Shown: positions 37,389-45,540, numbered from the stretch's first letter. The stretch is DNA of 64,000 nucleotides from Paenibacillus sp. FSL W8-0186 (GCF_037969765.1 NZ_CP150207.1:4967501-5031500); one strand, 5' to 3'. The notes: a model not told the origin generated them from the sequence alone. Program-made: numbers and translations.

Positions 37389-39845
37389 TTGTCGAATCCA
37401 GTATACGGGAAAAAGGCCTCAGCGTCGAGAAATGGAGAGAAATTATCGGTTGCTGCATGGCTGTTAAAGATTGGTATTGTATTTCTGATGATCTGGGCGC
37501 CCTTTCAGGCCGGCTTATTCAACGGCCTCATTCTACAATTTGAGAAGCCCATCTACTGGTCTGTCATTATCGGCAGCTTCCTGCTGCTGATCTGGCTTGC
37601 CGCTTACTACAAAAATATTAAACTGGACGATCAGCGCAGTTGGACAGCCGCCTTTGTGCTGCTTGTGCCTATCACGTACCTGCTCTCGCTCCTATCAGCG
37701 GCTTCCCACTATTTTGCAATGAACATGGTACTTATCCAGTGCCTGTACGCCATCCTATTTATTATAGGCCTATATTTGCTGCAAAATAAACAAGGCAACC
37801 GCTTTGTCGAAATAACGACAATTACTGCCGCTTACATCATCGTTATGTTCGGTTTGCTGAATTGGCTTGGCCAAGGCAGAACCGTGTCAGCGCTCGTCGG
37901 GTGGTTTTCGAGCACGGTATATAATGGAGTGTATAACCAGGCTGTCTGGATTGACGCTAACGGTCCGCGGCTGGCATCGGTGTTCCAATATCCGAACACA
38001 TATGCCGCCTTCCTGATGGCTTTCTTCTTTGTTGCGGTGTTCGCCATTACGCGTTCCCGGAAATGGTATGAGCAAGCGATCCATGGCTTCATGCTCGTAC
38101 CGATGGCGCTTTCCATCCTGCTGACTCTATCACGCGGTGGTTTAGTTTTCCTTCCGGTCGTATTTATCGTACTTCTGCTATTCTTAAAACCGGCAAAGCA
38201 GGTTCTTTGGATTCTGTACTGTTTGATTTCCGGTATCGGCACACTGCTAATTGCGAAACCTGTAACTGAGTTAGGACAGCAATTTCACCAAGGTCTCATC
38301 CAGGATCCAGCCAAAGGCTGGGGTTACGTGTTGGCTGCATCCGTTATCGTTGCAGCTCTTGCCTGGCTGATCCAGCGTTTCCTGGCTCCTAAGCTGGAAC
38401 AGCGCCTGAGCGGCTTGTCTGTGCGCAAGCTGTCTAACCTATGGCTGCCGATCGGCTCCATCGTAGCGGTTGTCATTATTGCAGCAGTTTTCCTTGGAAC
38501 AAATGCCAAGCATCTATTGCCAGGTAATATCGGCGAGCGCCTCGAGAACATCAACTTCCAGCAGCACAGTGTGCTCGAGCGTCTAACCTTCTATAAAGAT
38601 GCCCTTAAAGTCATGAAGGACTATCCCGTCATCGGTGCGGGCGGTGGTGCATGGGCTGCTCTATATGAAAAATACCAGAACAACCCTTATCTTAGCCGGC
38701 AGGCGCACAGCTTTGTTATGCAGTATTTAGTCGAAGTCGGGATTTTGGGCTTTGCGGTATTTATGGCTTTCATTCTGTTTATTTTCTACAAATATATTAA
38801 AGGTTATATTCGTTCATCAGAAGAACAGCGCGAATCTCATTTCATTTACTTCATCCTCGTATTCTCGTTGTTCATTCACAGCTTGATGGACTTCAATATG
38901 AGCTACATTTATATCGGTATTATCGTATTCCTGGGATTGGCCGGCATGGCGGCAGCGATGGATAATGAGCCCGTGAAGCGCCTAGCCTTGAAACCATCCG
39001 CAGCTCGCGGGTTGTATAGCGCAGTGGCGGTCATTGCTTCACTCGTACTCATCTTTACCTCGATTCGCTACATCCAAGCCAATGATGAAGTAACTAGAGG
39101 ACGAGAACTCATGGGCACAAGCTCCGACTTCCAGGAGATCCAAGCACCGCTGGATCGTGCGCTTCAGAAACGTGCCCACCAGCCTGATGCTGTACTAAAT
39201 ATGTCCGTGCTTCTGAAAGCAGGATATGAACAGACACAGAATGAGACTTTCTATACGGCAAGCTATGATCTGTTAACGAATGCCTTGAAAAAGGAACCAT
39301 TTAATAAGAACATCTATAACCAGCTTATCGCCCTGCACCAGCTAAAAGGAGAAGACGAGCAGGCGTATGCTATATATAGAGACAACGCAGACAAGTATGC
39401 CTGGGACATGAATTGGTATGATCAACTGATCTATCAATCCTATGAGCTCGGTTATCAGGCACTTGGCCAGGCTAATATCGCCGAAAAAGAGCAGTACTTC
39501 AAAACCGGGCTGAATGCTTACCAGCATGTGGTTGAGGGAGTCGAGCATTTAAAAACCCTCCCTCCGGGACAATTCCAAGGCGGAGAGTTCTACATCACAC
39601 CGCAGATGACGTTAAGTGCCGGTAAAATGCAGTTTATGATGAATGAACCGGAGCAGGCAGCTGCTGTTCTGAAAAATGGCCTGACGGGAGACTTGCATGA
39701 TTCAACCATGCAAGAAATCGCTGTCTGGTATTTGGCTGCATTGCAGAAAACCGGAGCAAGCGATCAGGCCGTTTACGACCAATTGATTCAAATTAACCCA
39801 TCTGAACAGGAAACCATTACTCAGCTCGCAAAACTGCAATTCTAG
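37389..39845 (+). CDS. O-antigen ligase/polymerase family membrane protein with TPR tail
   Basis: This 818-residue protein has a TTG start at 37389, 9 bases after AAGGAG. Residues about 25-560 hold a dozen helices and the Wzy_C-type region (FQYPNTYAAFLMAFFF; ALKVMKDYPVIGAGGGAW; QAHSFVMQYLVEVGILGF). About 575-818 is a soluble domain with TPR-like helical pairs (DEQAYAIYRDNADKYAWDMNWYDQL, EPEQAAAVLKNGL). Relatives ligate or polymerise polysaccharide chains, or attach glycans to proteins, on the outer face. It is the only plus-strand gene of the locus and GC-richer than the minus-strand genes beside it, so it may be native and the island inserted next to it. Confidence 0.88.
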   Translation: MSNPVYGKKASASRNGEKLSVAAWLLKIGIVFLMIWAPFQAGLFNGLILQFEKPIYWSVIIGSFLLLIWLAAYYKNIKLDDQRSWTAAFVLLVPITYLLSLLSAASHYFAMNMVLIQCLYAILFIIGLYLLQNKQGNRFVEITTITAAYIIVMFGLLNWLGQGRTVSALVGWFSSTVYNGVYNQAVWIDANGPRLASVFQYPNTYAAFLMAFFFVAVFAITRSRKWYEQAIHGFMLVPMALSILLTLSRGGLVFLPVVFIVLLLFLKPAKQVLWILYCLISGIGTLLIAKPVTELGQQFHQGLIQDPAKGWGYVLAASVIVAALAWLIQRFLAPKLEQRLSGLSVRKLSNLWLPIGSIVAVVIIAAVFLGTNAKHLLPGNIGERLENINFQQHSVLERLTFYKDALKVMKDYPVIGAGGGAWAALYEKYQNNPYLSRQAHSFVMQYLVEVGILGFAVFMAFILFIFYKYIKGYIRSSEEQRESHFIYFILVFSLFIHSLMDFNMSYIYIGIIVFLGLAGMAAAMDNEPVKRLALKPSAARGLYSAVAVIASLVLIFTSIRYIQANDEVTRGRELMGTSSDFQEIQAPLDRALQKRAHQPDAVLNMSVLLKAGYEQTQNETFYTASYDLLTNALKKEPFNKNIYNQLIALHQLKGEDEQAYAIYRDNADKYAWDMNWYDQLIYQSYELGYQALGQANIAEKEQYFKTGLNAYQHVVEGVEHLKTLPPGQFQGGEFYITPQMTLSAGKMQFMMNEPEQAAAVLKNGLTGDLHDSTMQEIAVWYLAALQKTGASDQAVYDQLIQINPSEQETITQLAKLQF

Positions 39846-39914
39846 GCATAAGAAAAACGACTATCGTCGTGATGGTTCAGCTTCATTGAAATTTTTATCA
39901 ATTCTCTAATCTTA

Positions 39915-39951
39915 AGAAAAACGGCTTCTCGTTTAACGAGAGGCCGTTTTT
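39915..39951. terminator. Bidirectional terminator between the ligase-like gene and galU
   Basis: The arms AAAACGGC and GCCGTTTT with inner TTCTCG/CGAGAG form a long stem and a TTTAA loop. A-tracts and T-tracts on both sides let it serve both convergent genes. It overlaps the last codons of galU. Confidence 0.85.
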
Positions 39952-40826
39952 GTTTGTTGGTTTCGGTCGATGATCTGCGCCATGTACTCCAGCAGCTGAT
40001 CTCTCAACTCTTCGCTCTGCAAGGCATAGTGTATCGTCGTTTCAATGAATCCTAGCTTCTCGCCCACATCATGGCGGATTCCCTCAAAATTATAAGCAAT
40101 GATTTGCTCATATTCTTTAAGCCTGGATATGGCGTCCGTTAACTGAATTTCGCCGCCTACGCCGACACGCTGCTCCTCCAATATGCCAAAGATAGCAGGG
40201 GTTAAAATATATCTTCCCATAATCGCCAAATTGGACGGCGACTTCTCCATTTCCGGCTTCTCGACTAGCTGATTAGCTATGTAAACACGATCTCCGATTT
40301 CCGTGCCATCCACGATGCCGTAACGCGACACTTCGCTCCATGGCACCGGCTGAACGCCTACGATGGATGATTTCTGCTCATTATATACTTCAATCATTTG
40401 TCTTAGGCAAGGCTTCTCTGATTCGACGATATCATCCCCGAGGAGCACAGCGAACGGCTCGTCTCCAATGAACTTTCTCGCGCACCAAATCGCGTGCCCC
40501 AAGCCCTTCGGCTCCTTCTGCCTAATATAGTGGATGTCTGCCATCTCGGAGGATTTACGAACCTCCTCCAGCAGCTTCCACTTGCCTTTCTCATGCAAAT
40601 TAAATTCAAGCTCGAACGAATTATCAAAATGATCCTCAATAGCACGTTTGTTCTTGCCAGTTACAATGATAATATCCTCAATTCCTGAGGCTACTGCCTC
40701 CTCAACGATATATTGAATCGTCGGTTTATCCACAATCGGCAGCATTTCTTTAGGCATTGCCTTCGTTGCCGGCAAGAAGCGCGTTCCTAATCCTGCCGCA
40801 GGTATAATGGCTTTACGTATCTTCAT
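39933..40826 (-). CDS. galU: UTP-glucose-1-phosphate uridylyltransferase
   Basis: GalU makes UDP-glucose from UTP and glucose-1-phosphate, feeding the UDP-glucose dehydrogenase at 27863 and wall or lipid glycosylation. The chosen start at 40826 ([12 protein letters not shown]) lies 7 bases after AAGGGG; the frame is open 18 codons further but has no site. About 297 residues, with [63 protein letters not shown] and the [14 protein letters not shown] segment. Several paralogues are usual in these bacteria, so the gene may be gtaB-like. It is monocistronic, with the terminator at its 3' end. Confidence 0.94.
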   Translation of the reverse strand: MKIRKAIIPAAGLGTRFLPATKAMPKEMLPIVDKPTIQYIVEEAVASGIEDIIIVTGKNKRAIEDHFDNSFELEFNLHEKGKWKLLEEVRKSSEMADIHYIRQKEPKGLGHAIWCARKFIGDEPFAVLLGDDIVESEKPCLRQMIEVYNEQKSSIVGVQPVPWSEVSRYGIVDGTEIGDRVYIANQLVEKPEMEKSPSNLAIMGRYILTPAIFGILEEQRVGVGGEIQLTDAISRLKEYEQIIAYNFEGIRHDVGEKLGFIETTIHYALQSEELRDQLLEYMAQIIDRNQQTKTASR

Positions 40827-40942
40827 CCCGAATCCCCTTCTAAATAAAGACCTGAAATAACATATGCCTATTATACACAAAAAATGGGCATGTACGCGAC
40901 CAAACTGTAGCAGCCTGTATTATACCCGGGTTCTTGATCCAG

Positions 40943-40982
40943 AAAAAAGACGGTCCCCCTCGTTAGGCGAGGATCACCGTCT
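40943..40982 (-). terminator. Minus-strand intrinsic terminator upstream of galU
   Basis: The stem is AGACGGT (40948-40954) with ACCGTCT (40976-40982) plus an inner CCTCG/CGAGG. A T6 run follows on the minus strand. It can only stop transcripts arriving from 40.99 kb upward, which implies a small minus-strand gene or gene remnant there. Confidence 0.75.
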
Positions 40983-40986
40983 GCTG

Positions 40987-41112
40987 CTACATTATGCTGA
41001 CTTTTCTGTCCAACTGGTCCGGGGCCCAATATTCTTCAGGCCAGATGGCTGCTGCTTTATTGGCACCAGATTTTGAATATAGAGAAGCGACGAGACTGTG
41101 ATGGGCATTCAT
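40987..41112 (-). CDS. Possible very small protein or gene remnant (41 residues)
   Basis: A 41-codon frame from MNAHHSLVASLYSKSG to QLDRKVSIM* ends four bases before the intrinsic terminator at 40943-40982. That placement is the main reason to list it. No good ribosome site precedes the ATG, and no family is recognised. It could be the 3' end of a decayed gene. Confidence 0.3.
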   Translation of the reverse strand: MNAHHSLVASLYSKSGANKAAAIWPEEYWAPDQLDRKVSIM

Positions 41113-41164
41113 TCTTTTATAGGTGATGGGAAAATAGTGCCTAGGGGGAGACGGGGACTTTGAT

Positions 41165-41320
41165 ATGAGTATAGAAACCCGAGCACCTTCCAATGCTTAC
41201 GTTACTATAAACTTTTATCTAGATGAAGATAACCATAGAGTGTTTGAACCAAAAACAGATACAAAGCAACTCCTTGGTTCAGTAGTTATTTTTAATGAAT
41301 CCGCTGTTGTGAGATGGTAA
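41165..41320 (+). CDS. Possible small hypothetical protein (51 residues)
   Basis: The frame runs from MSIETRAPSNAYVTINFYLD to NESAVVRW*. Alternating hydrophobic residues suggest beta strands and the composition looks protein-like. The upstream GGGGAC is a weak ribosome site 6 bases off. No family is recognised. It may be a fragment of a longer lost gene, as it sits among other tiny frames. Confidence 0.3.
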   Translation: MSIETRAPSNAYVTINFYLDEDNHRVFEPKTDTKQLLGSVVIFNESAVVRW

Positions 41321-41352
41321 GAACAAATTTCAAGGGAATATTTACTGCATAA

Positions 41353-41496
41353 TTAGATGGTCGGCATAGCATCGGCCCCCATCTTTAATCTTCCATAACA
41401 TTCGTTTCCGATACGTTCAGAGATCGCATCTAAGTCAATGATCTTACCTTTGTTCACAAGTAATTTGGATATTGACTGAATGTCAGCGAAGAACAC
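41353..41496 (-). CDS. Possible small protein coupled to the upstream 70-residue gene (47 residues)
   Basis: A GTG start at 41496 shares a base with the TAG of the gene at 41496-41708 (TAGTG), a layout that allows translational coupling. The sequence (VFFADIQSISKLLVNKGKII...) is plausible amphipathic protein and ends MPTI*. No separate ribosome site is seen. It may instead be the frameshifted 3' part of its neighbour. Confidence 0.35.
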   Translation of the reverse strand: MFFADIQSISKLLVNKGKIIDLDAISERIGNECYGRLKMGADAMPTI

Positions 41497-41708
41497 TATT
41501 TTTTATCAATGACATTGCAATGTTCTGACAATCGGAAATCGGTAGGATCATTAACTTGCATTGAATTTAAATGTTTTGTATACAACTGAGCAACATTCTC
41601 GTAAAATTCGCGGTCTTCAGGGTGGCAATTTAAAACACGTTTTGCTAATTGGCATATTTCGATTCGTAAAGATAATAATCGCTCCATATAAGATTTTTGT
41701 TGTTCCAT
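41496..41708 (-). CDS. Small hypothetical protein (70 residues)
   Basis: A good GGAGG lies 6 bases before the ATG at 41708 (MEQQKSYMERLL). The protein is mainly helical and charged (SLRIEICQLAKRVLN, EDREFYENVAQLYTKHLNSM), with no signal peptide or membrane segment. I recognise no family. It is divergent from the cell-wall hydrolase at 41957, with about 250 bases between them. Confidence 0.6.
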   Translation of the reverse strand: MEQQKSYMERLLSLRIEICQLAKRVLNCHPEDREFYENVAQLYTKHLNSMQVNDPTDFRLSEHCNVIDKK

Positions 41709-41956
41709 AATCATCCTCCAATCTTGTCCTCTATCTTTTAAAGTGAAGAGTAGTTTACGTTAAACAACCACATTTTTATATTCCTCCAATAAATAAACTA
41801 AATTAAAAAATGTTTATAAAGGTTGTTTTCAAAATTTAAATTCACACTTTAATAATATGAGAACGAGAGATCAGTGAAGATCAGTACTGGATGAACTGAT
41901 TACACTGACATCCACACGTCTCCAATCTCATAATAAAATTAATAGGAGGAATTGTA

Positions 41957-42436
41957 ATGGCGGCAGGAGCTTGTTTAACAAATAAAACAGGTTTAACTGA
42001 ATTTGATGGGCTTGATAGTGTTGATATTTTAGCACGACTGATTTTTTCAGAGGCTGAAGGGGAGTCTCTGACAGGGAAAAGAGGAGTTTACCATGTCGTA
42101 GTGAACCGCAAAGCTAAAAACTCAACTGAGTTCGGCGGTAATACAATATCTGGTATAGCACTTAAGAGTGGAGCTTTTGATGGCATGACAACTAATAGGG
42201 CTCGTTGTCCTGATACTGATAGCACGGCTTGGAAGGACTCGCTAAGTATTGCGACTAATGGTGGTACCAATCCTATTGGTAAATGCCTATGGTTTAATGG
42301 AAACGATACGTATGCAGCGAAATCCAAAACAGAAAATAAGGTAGAGAAATATTCCTTTAACGGAAAAGACTACACGGAAGTTGTCGAAAAAGTAGTAATT
42401 GGTGGACATACCTTCTTCCGTCTAAGTGGATATTAA
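41957..42436 (+). CDS. Cell wall hydrolase (SleB/CwlJ-like, hydrolase_2 domain)
   Basis: The protein is 159 residues, consisting of almost nothing but the catalytic domain. It starts 7 bases after AGGAGG. The signature ILARLIFSEAEGES is the SleB/CwlJ-type motif (A-R-x-I-x-x-E-A-x-G-E), with Glu32 the likely catalytic acid, followed by VYHVVVNR and later CLWFNGND. Such enzymes cut peptidoglycan, most often spore cortex. Unlike SleB it lacks a signal peptide and a peptidoglycan-binding repeat, which resembles CwlJ. A strong terminator follows at once. Its flanks are accessory genes rather than spore genes. Confidence 0.85.
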   Translation: MAAGACLTNKTGLTEFDGLDSVDILARLIFSEAEGESLTGKRGVYHVVVNRKAKNSTEFGGNTISGIALKSGAFDGMTTNRARCPDTDSTAWKDSLSIATNGGTNPIGKCLWFNGNDTYAAKSKTENKVEKYSFNGKDYTEVVEKVVIGGHTFFRLSGY

Positions 42437-42455
42437 TAGGTAGAATACGAAGAAC

Positions 42456-42489
42456 AAAAAAGAATCAGCATTTAAGCTGATTCTTTTTT
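42456..42489. terminator. Bidirectional terminator between the hydrolase and lipoprotein genes
   Basis: A perfect AGAATCAGC/GCTGATTCT stem with loop ATTTAA has A6 before and T6 after, serving both convergent genes. Confidence 0.92.
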
Positions 42490-42491
42490 GT

Positions 42492-43187
42492 TTAGTTATT
42501 AACTTCCGTAATAACTAAATCTGCAGCATTTAGATCCTGATCATATTCAATTTTTACAGTTGCCACAACTAGCGAAGGGCTTACTGCCCCTAGGAGGGTA
42601 GCAGTAATTTTATTATCCTCGATTTCATACTTGATGTGGTTAATGTAACTCACTTCATCAAACCACAAACCCGCATCTTCCTCTTTAAAAATTTTTTCTA
42701 CTACCTGTTGAGAATTAGCTTGGATATGAATGTTTACTATTCCATCTGATTTTTTTATTGTTGATTTTGTATTTTGATTCGTATAAGTAAGAGGATCTTC
42801 AATGTGTAACTCTGTTAAATCTTGTGATTTTAAAACATGTAGGTCTTGTACATTTATATCACTTCCAGTATAACGGGTAGTAATGATTACAATTTCATCT
42901 GTACCATCATCATTAATATCTAGTTTTTCAACCCTTGGATAGTACGTTGCATTGTTTGATGTTTGCCAATTAAAGCTTTGGGATTTATCTCGCATTTGTA
43001 CAACAACTTCATTAAAGGAACCCTCTTTCTCATTGTTCCCTAATAATATCACATCTTCTAACTTTGCTATTTCTACACCTGTACGGTTACCTTCTTCTTC
43101 AGTCTTATACATATTAGAACCATCACCAGTATTTCCGCATCCAGCCAACAAAAATACCAATATTAATAAAACAGTTCCTTTTTTCAC
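42492..43187 (-). CDS. Putative lipoprotein with a VCBS-like calcium motif
   Basis: The protein has 231 residues. A GTG start at 43187 is preceded by GGAGGG. The signal peptide (KKGTVLLILVFLLAGC) ends in a clear lipobox, so it should be lipid-anchored outside. In the middle KLDINDDGTDEIVIITTRY looks like an FG-GAP/VCBS repeat, a calcium-binding loop seen in beta-propellers, but only one is present. No other family is recognised. It lies downstream of the split sigma factor genes on the same strand, about 265 bases on, and could be one of their targets. Confidence 0.75.
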   Translation of the reverse strand: MKKGTVLLILVFLLAGCGNTGDGSNMYKTEEEGNRTGVEIAKLEDVILLGNNEKEGSFNEVVVQMRDKSQSFNWQTSNNATYYPRVEKLDINDDGTDEIVIITTRYTGSDINVQDLHVLKSQDLTELHIEDPLTYTNQNTKSTIKKSDGIVNIHIQANSQQVVEKIFKEEDAGLWFDEVSYINHIKYEIEDNKITATLLGAVSPSLVVATVKIEYDQDLNAADLVITEVNN

Positions 43188-43451
43188 TGCTATCCCTCCG
43201 GAAGTTGATTTTATATAACAGTCTCACATATAATATACACATTTGGAATATATTAGTTGTGCCGTCACATAAATTCCCTTGAGTTTAATATTAGTCAATC
43301 ATTAGTCCCTCCCCTGAATATAGCCAAGTTTTTAAGCATATAAAAAAGGAGTCCCCCTATACCTCGAAAGTGCTGGTAACAACCCAAACACGGAGATAAT
43401 TGGACGAACTCCTATACATATCACGACACGATAGCCTATTTACTTTAGATA

Positions 43452-43706
43452 TCACGATTTATAATTACCCTGTGTTTTTTGTAGAACTATAAAGAAAGTA
43501 GAGAAATCAGGGACTTGGGTTAAGTCATAAGATAAAATTTTTTTGATAAGTGTCACCATAATTTCTTGTTCAAGATCATCTCTGTTATTATGCTCTATCT
43601 TGTTCCGCGCACTTTTTATAACTGGTAATATAATTTTTATTACTTCATATACTGCCTCACGGTCGCCCTTTTGTGCCTGGAGGACCAGATCAAATAGTTC
43701 ATCCAT
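43452..43706 (-). CDS. RsoA (YvrHa)-like sigma-factor accessory subunit
   Basis: The protein has 84 residues, beginning MDELFDLVLQAQKGDREAVYEVI, with a region-2-like helical fold (NRDDLEQEIMVTLIKKILSY). It matches the pattern of RsoA from B. subtilis, which supplies the sigma region 2 function missing from its partner SigO. GGGGAGG lies 6 bases before this ATG; a second ATG directly upstream is possible. It follows a YvrJ-like gene, which follows a SigO-like gene, all overlapping or abutting. Its assignment is by pattern and gene order, not by search. Confidence 0.7.
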   Translation of the reverse strand: MDELFDLVLQAQKGDREAVYEVIKIILPVIKSARNKIEHNNRDDLEQEIMVTLIKKILSYDLTQVPDFSTFFIVLQKTQGNYKS

Positions 43707-43881
43707 CATTACCCTCCCCACTCACTTTTTTATGAATTACCTCAATAAGTTTTGATATGGTTTGTGTTAAAAGCTCTAGTTTTTTTTCAAAGCGAAGAAG
43801 TAAATAACCTGTTAGTACAATCGGAAATCCTACCTGACTAATAGCTGTAAATATAAAAGCTAGGGGTTGATTATTTTCCAT
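43699..43881 (-). CDS. YvrJ family small membrane protein
   Basis: The protein has 60 residues. The start at 43881 lies 6 bases after GGGGTG and overlaps the end of the SigO-like gene by 11 bases. The motif ISQVGFPIVLTGYLLLRFEKKLELL is the YvrJ family pattern: one membrane helix, then an amphipathic tail. B. subtilis yvrJ lies beside sigO-rsoA. The helix plus charged tail also resembles small phage holins of the BhlA/UviB type, a second option. Its last codons overlap the rsoA-like start region. Confidence 0.75.
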   Translation of the reverse strand: MENNQPLAFIFTAISQVGFPIVLTGYLLLRFEKKLELLTQTISKLIEVIHKKVSGEGNDG

Positions 43882-44488
43882 CAGGGTCACCCCCCTTCTG
43901 GATGATGAGTCGTAATCTTCGCAGTGCTGTATTTCTAGTTTTGCACACAGCTTGCTGTGAAATACCAAATAAGCGGGAAATTTCAACATCCTTGTAGCAT
44001 AAAACATAGCTGTAGGTAATAATTTGTTGTTGTTTGCTGGTGAGGAGAGAAAAAGCCTTCGATAGATGATCATTGGTTATGGAATCTGGAAAAGTAGCGA
44101 GACTGCAATTTGGTATGTCGGAAGATTGAGTTGCATGTTTGCTAAGAAGTAATTCCCCGTAAGTTACAGACGTATCCTTATCTGATATCGGACTATCAAA
44201 TATAAGCAGATTTCTTTTCTTCATTTTGTGGTTTTGCCTCATATGATCAATTGCACAATAATGCACAGTAGAAACCAAGTACTTCGTAAAACGAACTCTA
44301 AAAAAATACTTACGAAATTTATCGTTTAGTTCAGGTAAATATTTTTGTTCATGGTCTACTGCTTTTAGTAAAAGAACAATGTTCTCTTCATTTTGAAAAA
44401 AACTACTGACTATACCATTTGAAAATACAGCTGCATTTTTTCGATAATAATGATCAAAAGTTCTTTTTTGAGATTTAGTTAGAATCAC
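43871..44488 (-). CDS. SigO (YvrI)-like RNA polymerase sigma factor, region 4 subunit
   Basis: The protein has 205 residues. A GTG start lies 6 bases after GGGGGTG. The C-terminal third is a sigma region 4 helix-turn-helix: LTSKQQQIITYSYVLCYKDVEISRLFGISQQAVCKTRNTALRRLRLII. The N-terminal half has no recognisable region 2, as in SigO (YvrI) of B. subtilis, which works only with RsoA. The RsoA-like and YvrJ-like genes follow directly. In B. subtilis this pair turns on oxalate decarboxylase genes under acid or wall stress; no oxdC is seen here. No anti-sigma gene of YvrL type was recognised nearby. Confidence 0.78.
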   Translation of the reverse strand: MILTKSQKRTFDHYYRKNAAVFSNGIVSSFFQNEENIVLLLKAVDHEQKYLPELNDKFRKYFFRVRFTKYLVSTVHYCAIDHMRQNHKMKKRNLLIFDSPISDKDTSVTYGELLLSKHATQSSDIPNCSLATFPDSITNDHLSKAFSLLTSKQQQIITYSYVLCYKDVEISRLFGISQQAVCKTRNTALRRLRLIIQKGGDPDGK

Positions 44489-44607
44489 TCAAAACACCCC
44501 CTGAATCCCCTTTATATTACTAAAGTGTAATAAAAGAACATTAAAACAACCTGTTGAACCATTAGTCCTTTGAATTGTCATAAAGTATATAAGTGTTGTC
44601 TCTCTGC

Positions 44608-44628
44608 ATATTACCATTATGGTAATAT
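44608..44628. promoter_or_regulatory. Palindromic operator-like site 1
   Basis: A perfect 21-base palindrome built on ATTACCAT/ATGGTAAT lies in the divergent gap between the SigO-like gene and the unknown gene at 44824. A second related palindrome follows about 42 bases on. It is probably a dimeric regulator site; the regulator is unknown. Confidence 0.5.
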
Positions 44629-44640
44629 TTAGTCAATAAT

Positions 44641-44679
44641 AGCCCTATTAAATTACCTTAATGGCAATTTAATAGGGCT
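44641..44679. promoter_or_regulatory. Palindromic operator-like site 2 within a 14-bp hairpin
   Basis: The arms AGCCCTATTAAATT and AATTTAATAGGGCT pair perfectly around 11 bases. The centre, TTACC-TTAA-TGGCAA, resembles site 1. No T run follows, so a terminator role is less likely. The rest of the 335-base gap 44489-44823 shows no gene. Confidence 0.5.
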
Positions 44680-44823
44680 TGAACATAAAAAACTCAAGTA
44701 TTTTTAAAACTAGGTTGTGAAACGCCTTCTATAAATACCTTTCTATTATGAGAGGGAAGATTGTGGACTTGCCATGGATTGTCCTCTCTTTTCCCAAAAA
44801 CATAACGAAAAGAGGTAATCGAA

Positions 44824-45462
44824 ATGGAAGAGTATGCAAAAGTTCTGCGATGGTCAACGGATGTGGGTGTATATGGGCTAAGAACTACCATTCAGCTTCC
44901 CAAGAGCGCAACTTTCGAGAAAAATGTAGGCTTCATCAACTTCTACTTGGGTGTCTTTGGCGCAAATGTCCATTACGAATGCGGACTATCCACCAAACCC
45001 GCAGAAGCAGCAAATGACAACTGGCACTGGTTCTGGAATACCGGATTTGCCAACGATGGGGGGCCTTGGATGATAAAGGGAGGATCGGTGGTGCCGATCG
45101 AACTATCCCTGAATTGCAACGGACAGCTGGAGTTCAAGGTTGCCGGCGAGGTCGTGAAGACCTTCCTGGCTGAGGATGAACCCTTCGGTGCATTGACTAC
45201 TGCCAGGCTTGTTGTTGCCGCTTGTGATCAGAAATTCGAGATTGTGCCTGACCCGCTTCCGGAATGGACGACCCGCCACGACGCCGTCGTGTGCGATTGC
45301 TTCAGCTACAAGGACAGCAGCGGCACTTGGACGACGTTGTCGGCGGCGAATTCTTCTCCGCCGGAAGCTACGATATTCTGGCCGACGGGTTATGACCATA
45401 CCGGAACGCCCGCCGACTATACCACAGCCATTTCTGCAGGTAAAATCATTGCCACGCTATAA
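44824..45462 (+). CDS. Hypothetical protein (212 residues)
   Basis: The start follows AGAGG by 8 bases. It has no signal peptide or membrane helix. Rich in beta-prone and aromatic residues (NDNWHWFWNTGF, GGPWMIKGGSVVPIELSLNCNGQLEF), it looks like a lectin- or jelly-roll-type beta sandwich. A possible similarity to the YrpD family came to mind but I cannot confirm it. It is divergent from the SigO-like gene, with two palindromes between, and its GC content is higher in its 3' half than in the genes beside it. The function is unknown. Confidence 0.65.
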   Translation: MEEYAKVLRWSTDVGVYGLRTTIQLPKSATFEKNVGFINFYLGVFGANVHYECGLSTKPAEAANDNWHWFWNTGFANDGGPWMIKGGSVVPIELSLNCNGQLEFKVAGEVVKTFLAEDEPFGALTTARLVVAACDQKFEIVPDPLPEWTTRHDAVVCDCFSYKDSSGTWTTLSAANSSPPEATIFWPTGYDHTGTPADYTTAISAGKIIATL

Positions 45463-45540
45463 TTGTAGTAGATGTTTGGGGACGCTCATCGTAAGGTAGA
45501 GACTTCGCCATCTTGTAGCAAAACTTTGCTGCTGAGCGCA

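Noticed and set aside
43400..43492. Plus-strand 30-codon TTG frame (MDELLYISRHDSLF...) beginning near GGAG, with a hint of an insertion sequence end around 43342
   Set aside because: It runs antisense into the rsoA-like gene and stops after 30 codons; no inverted ends or further transposase sequence are visible. Possibly a small IS remnant, but not supportable.
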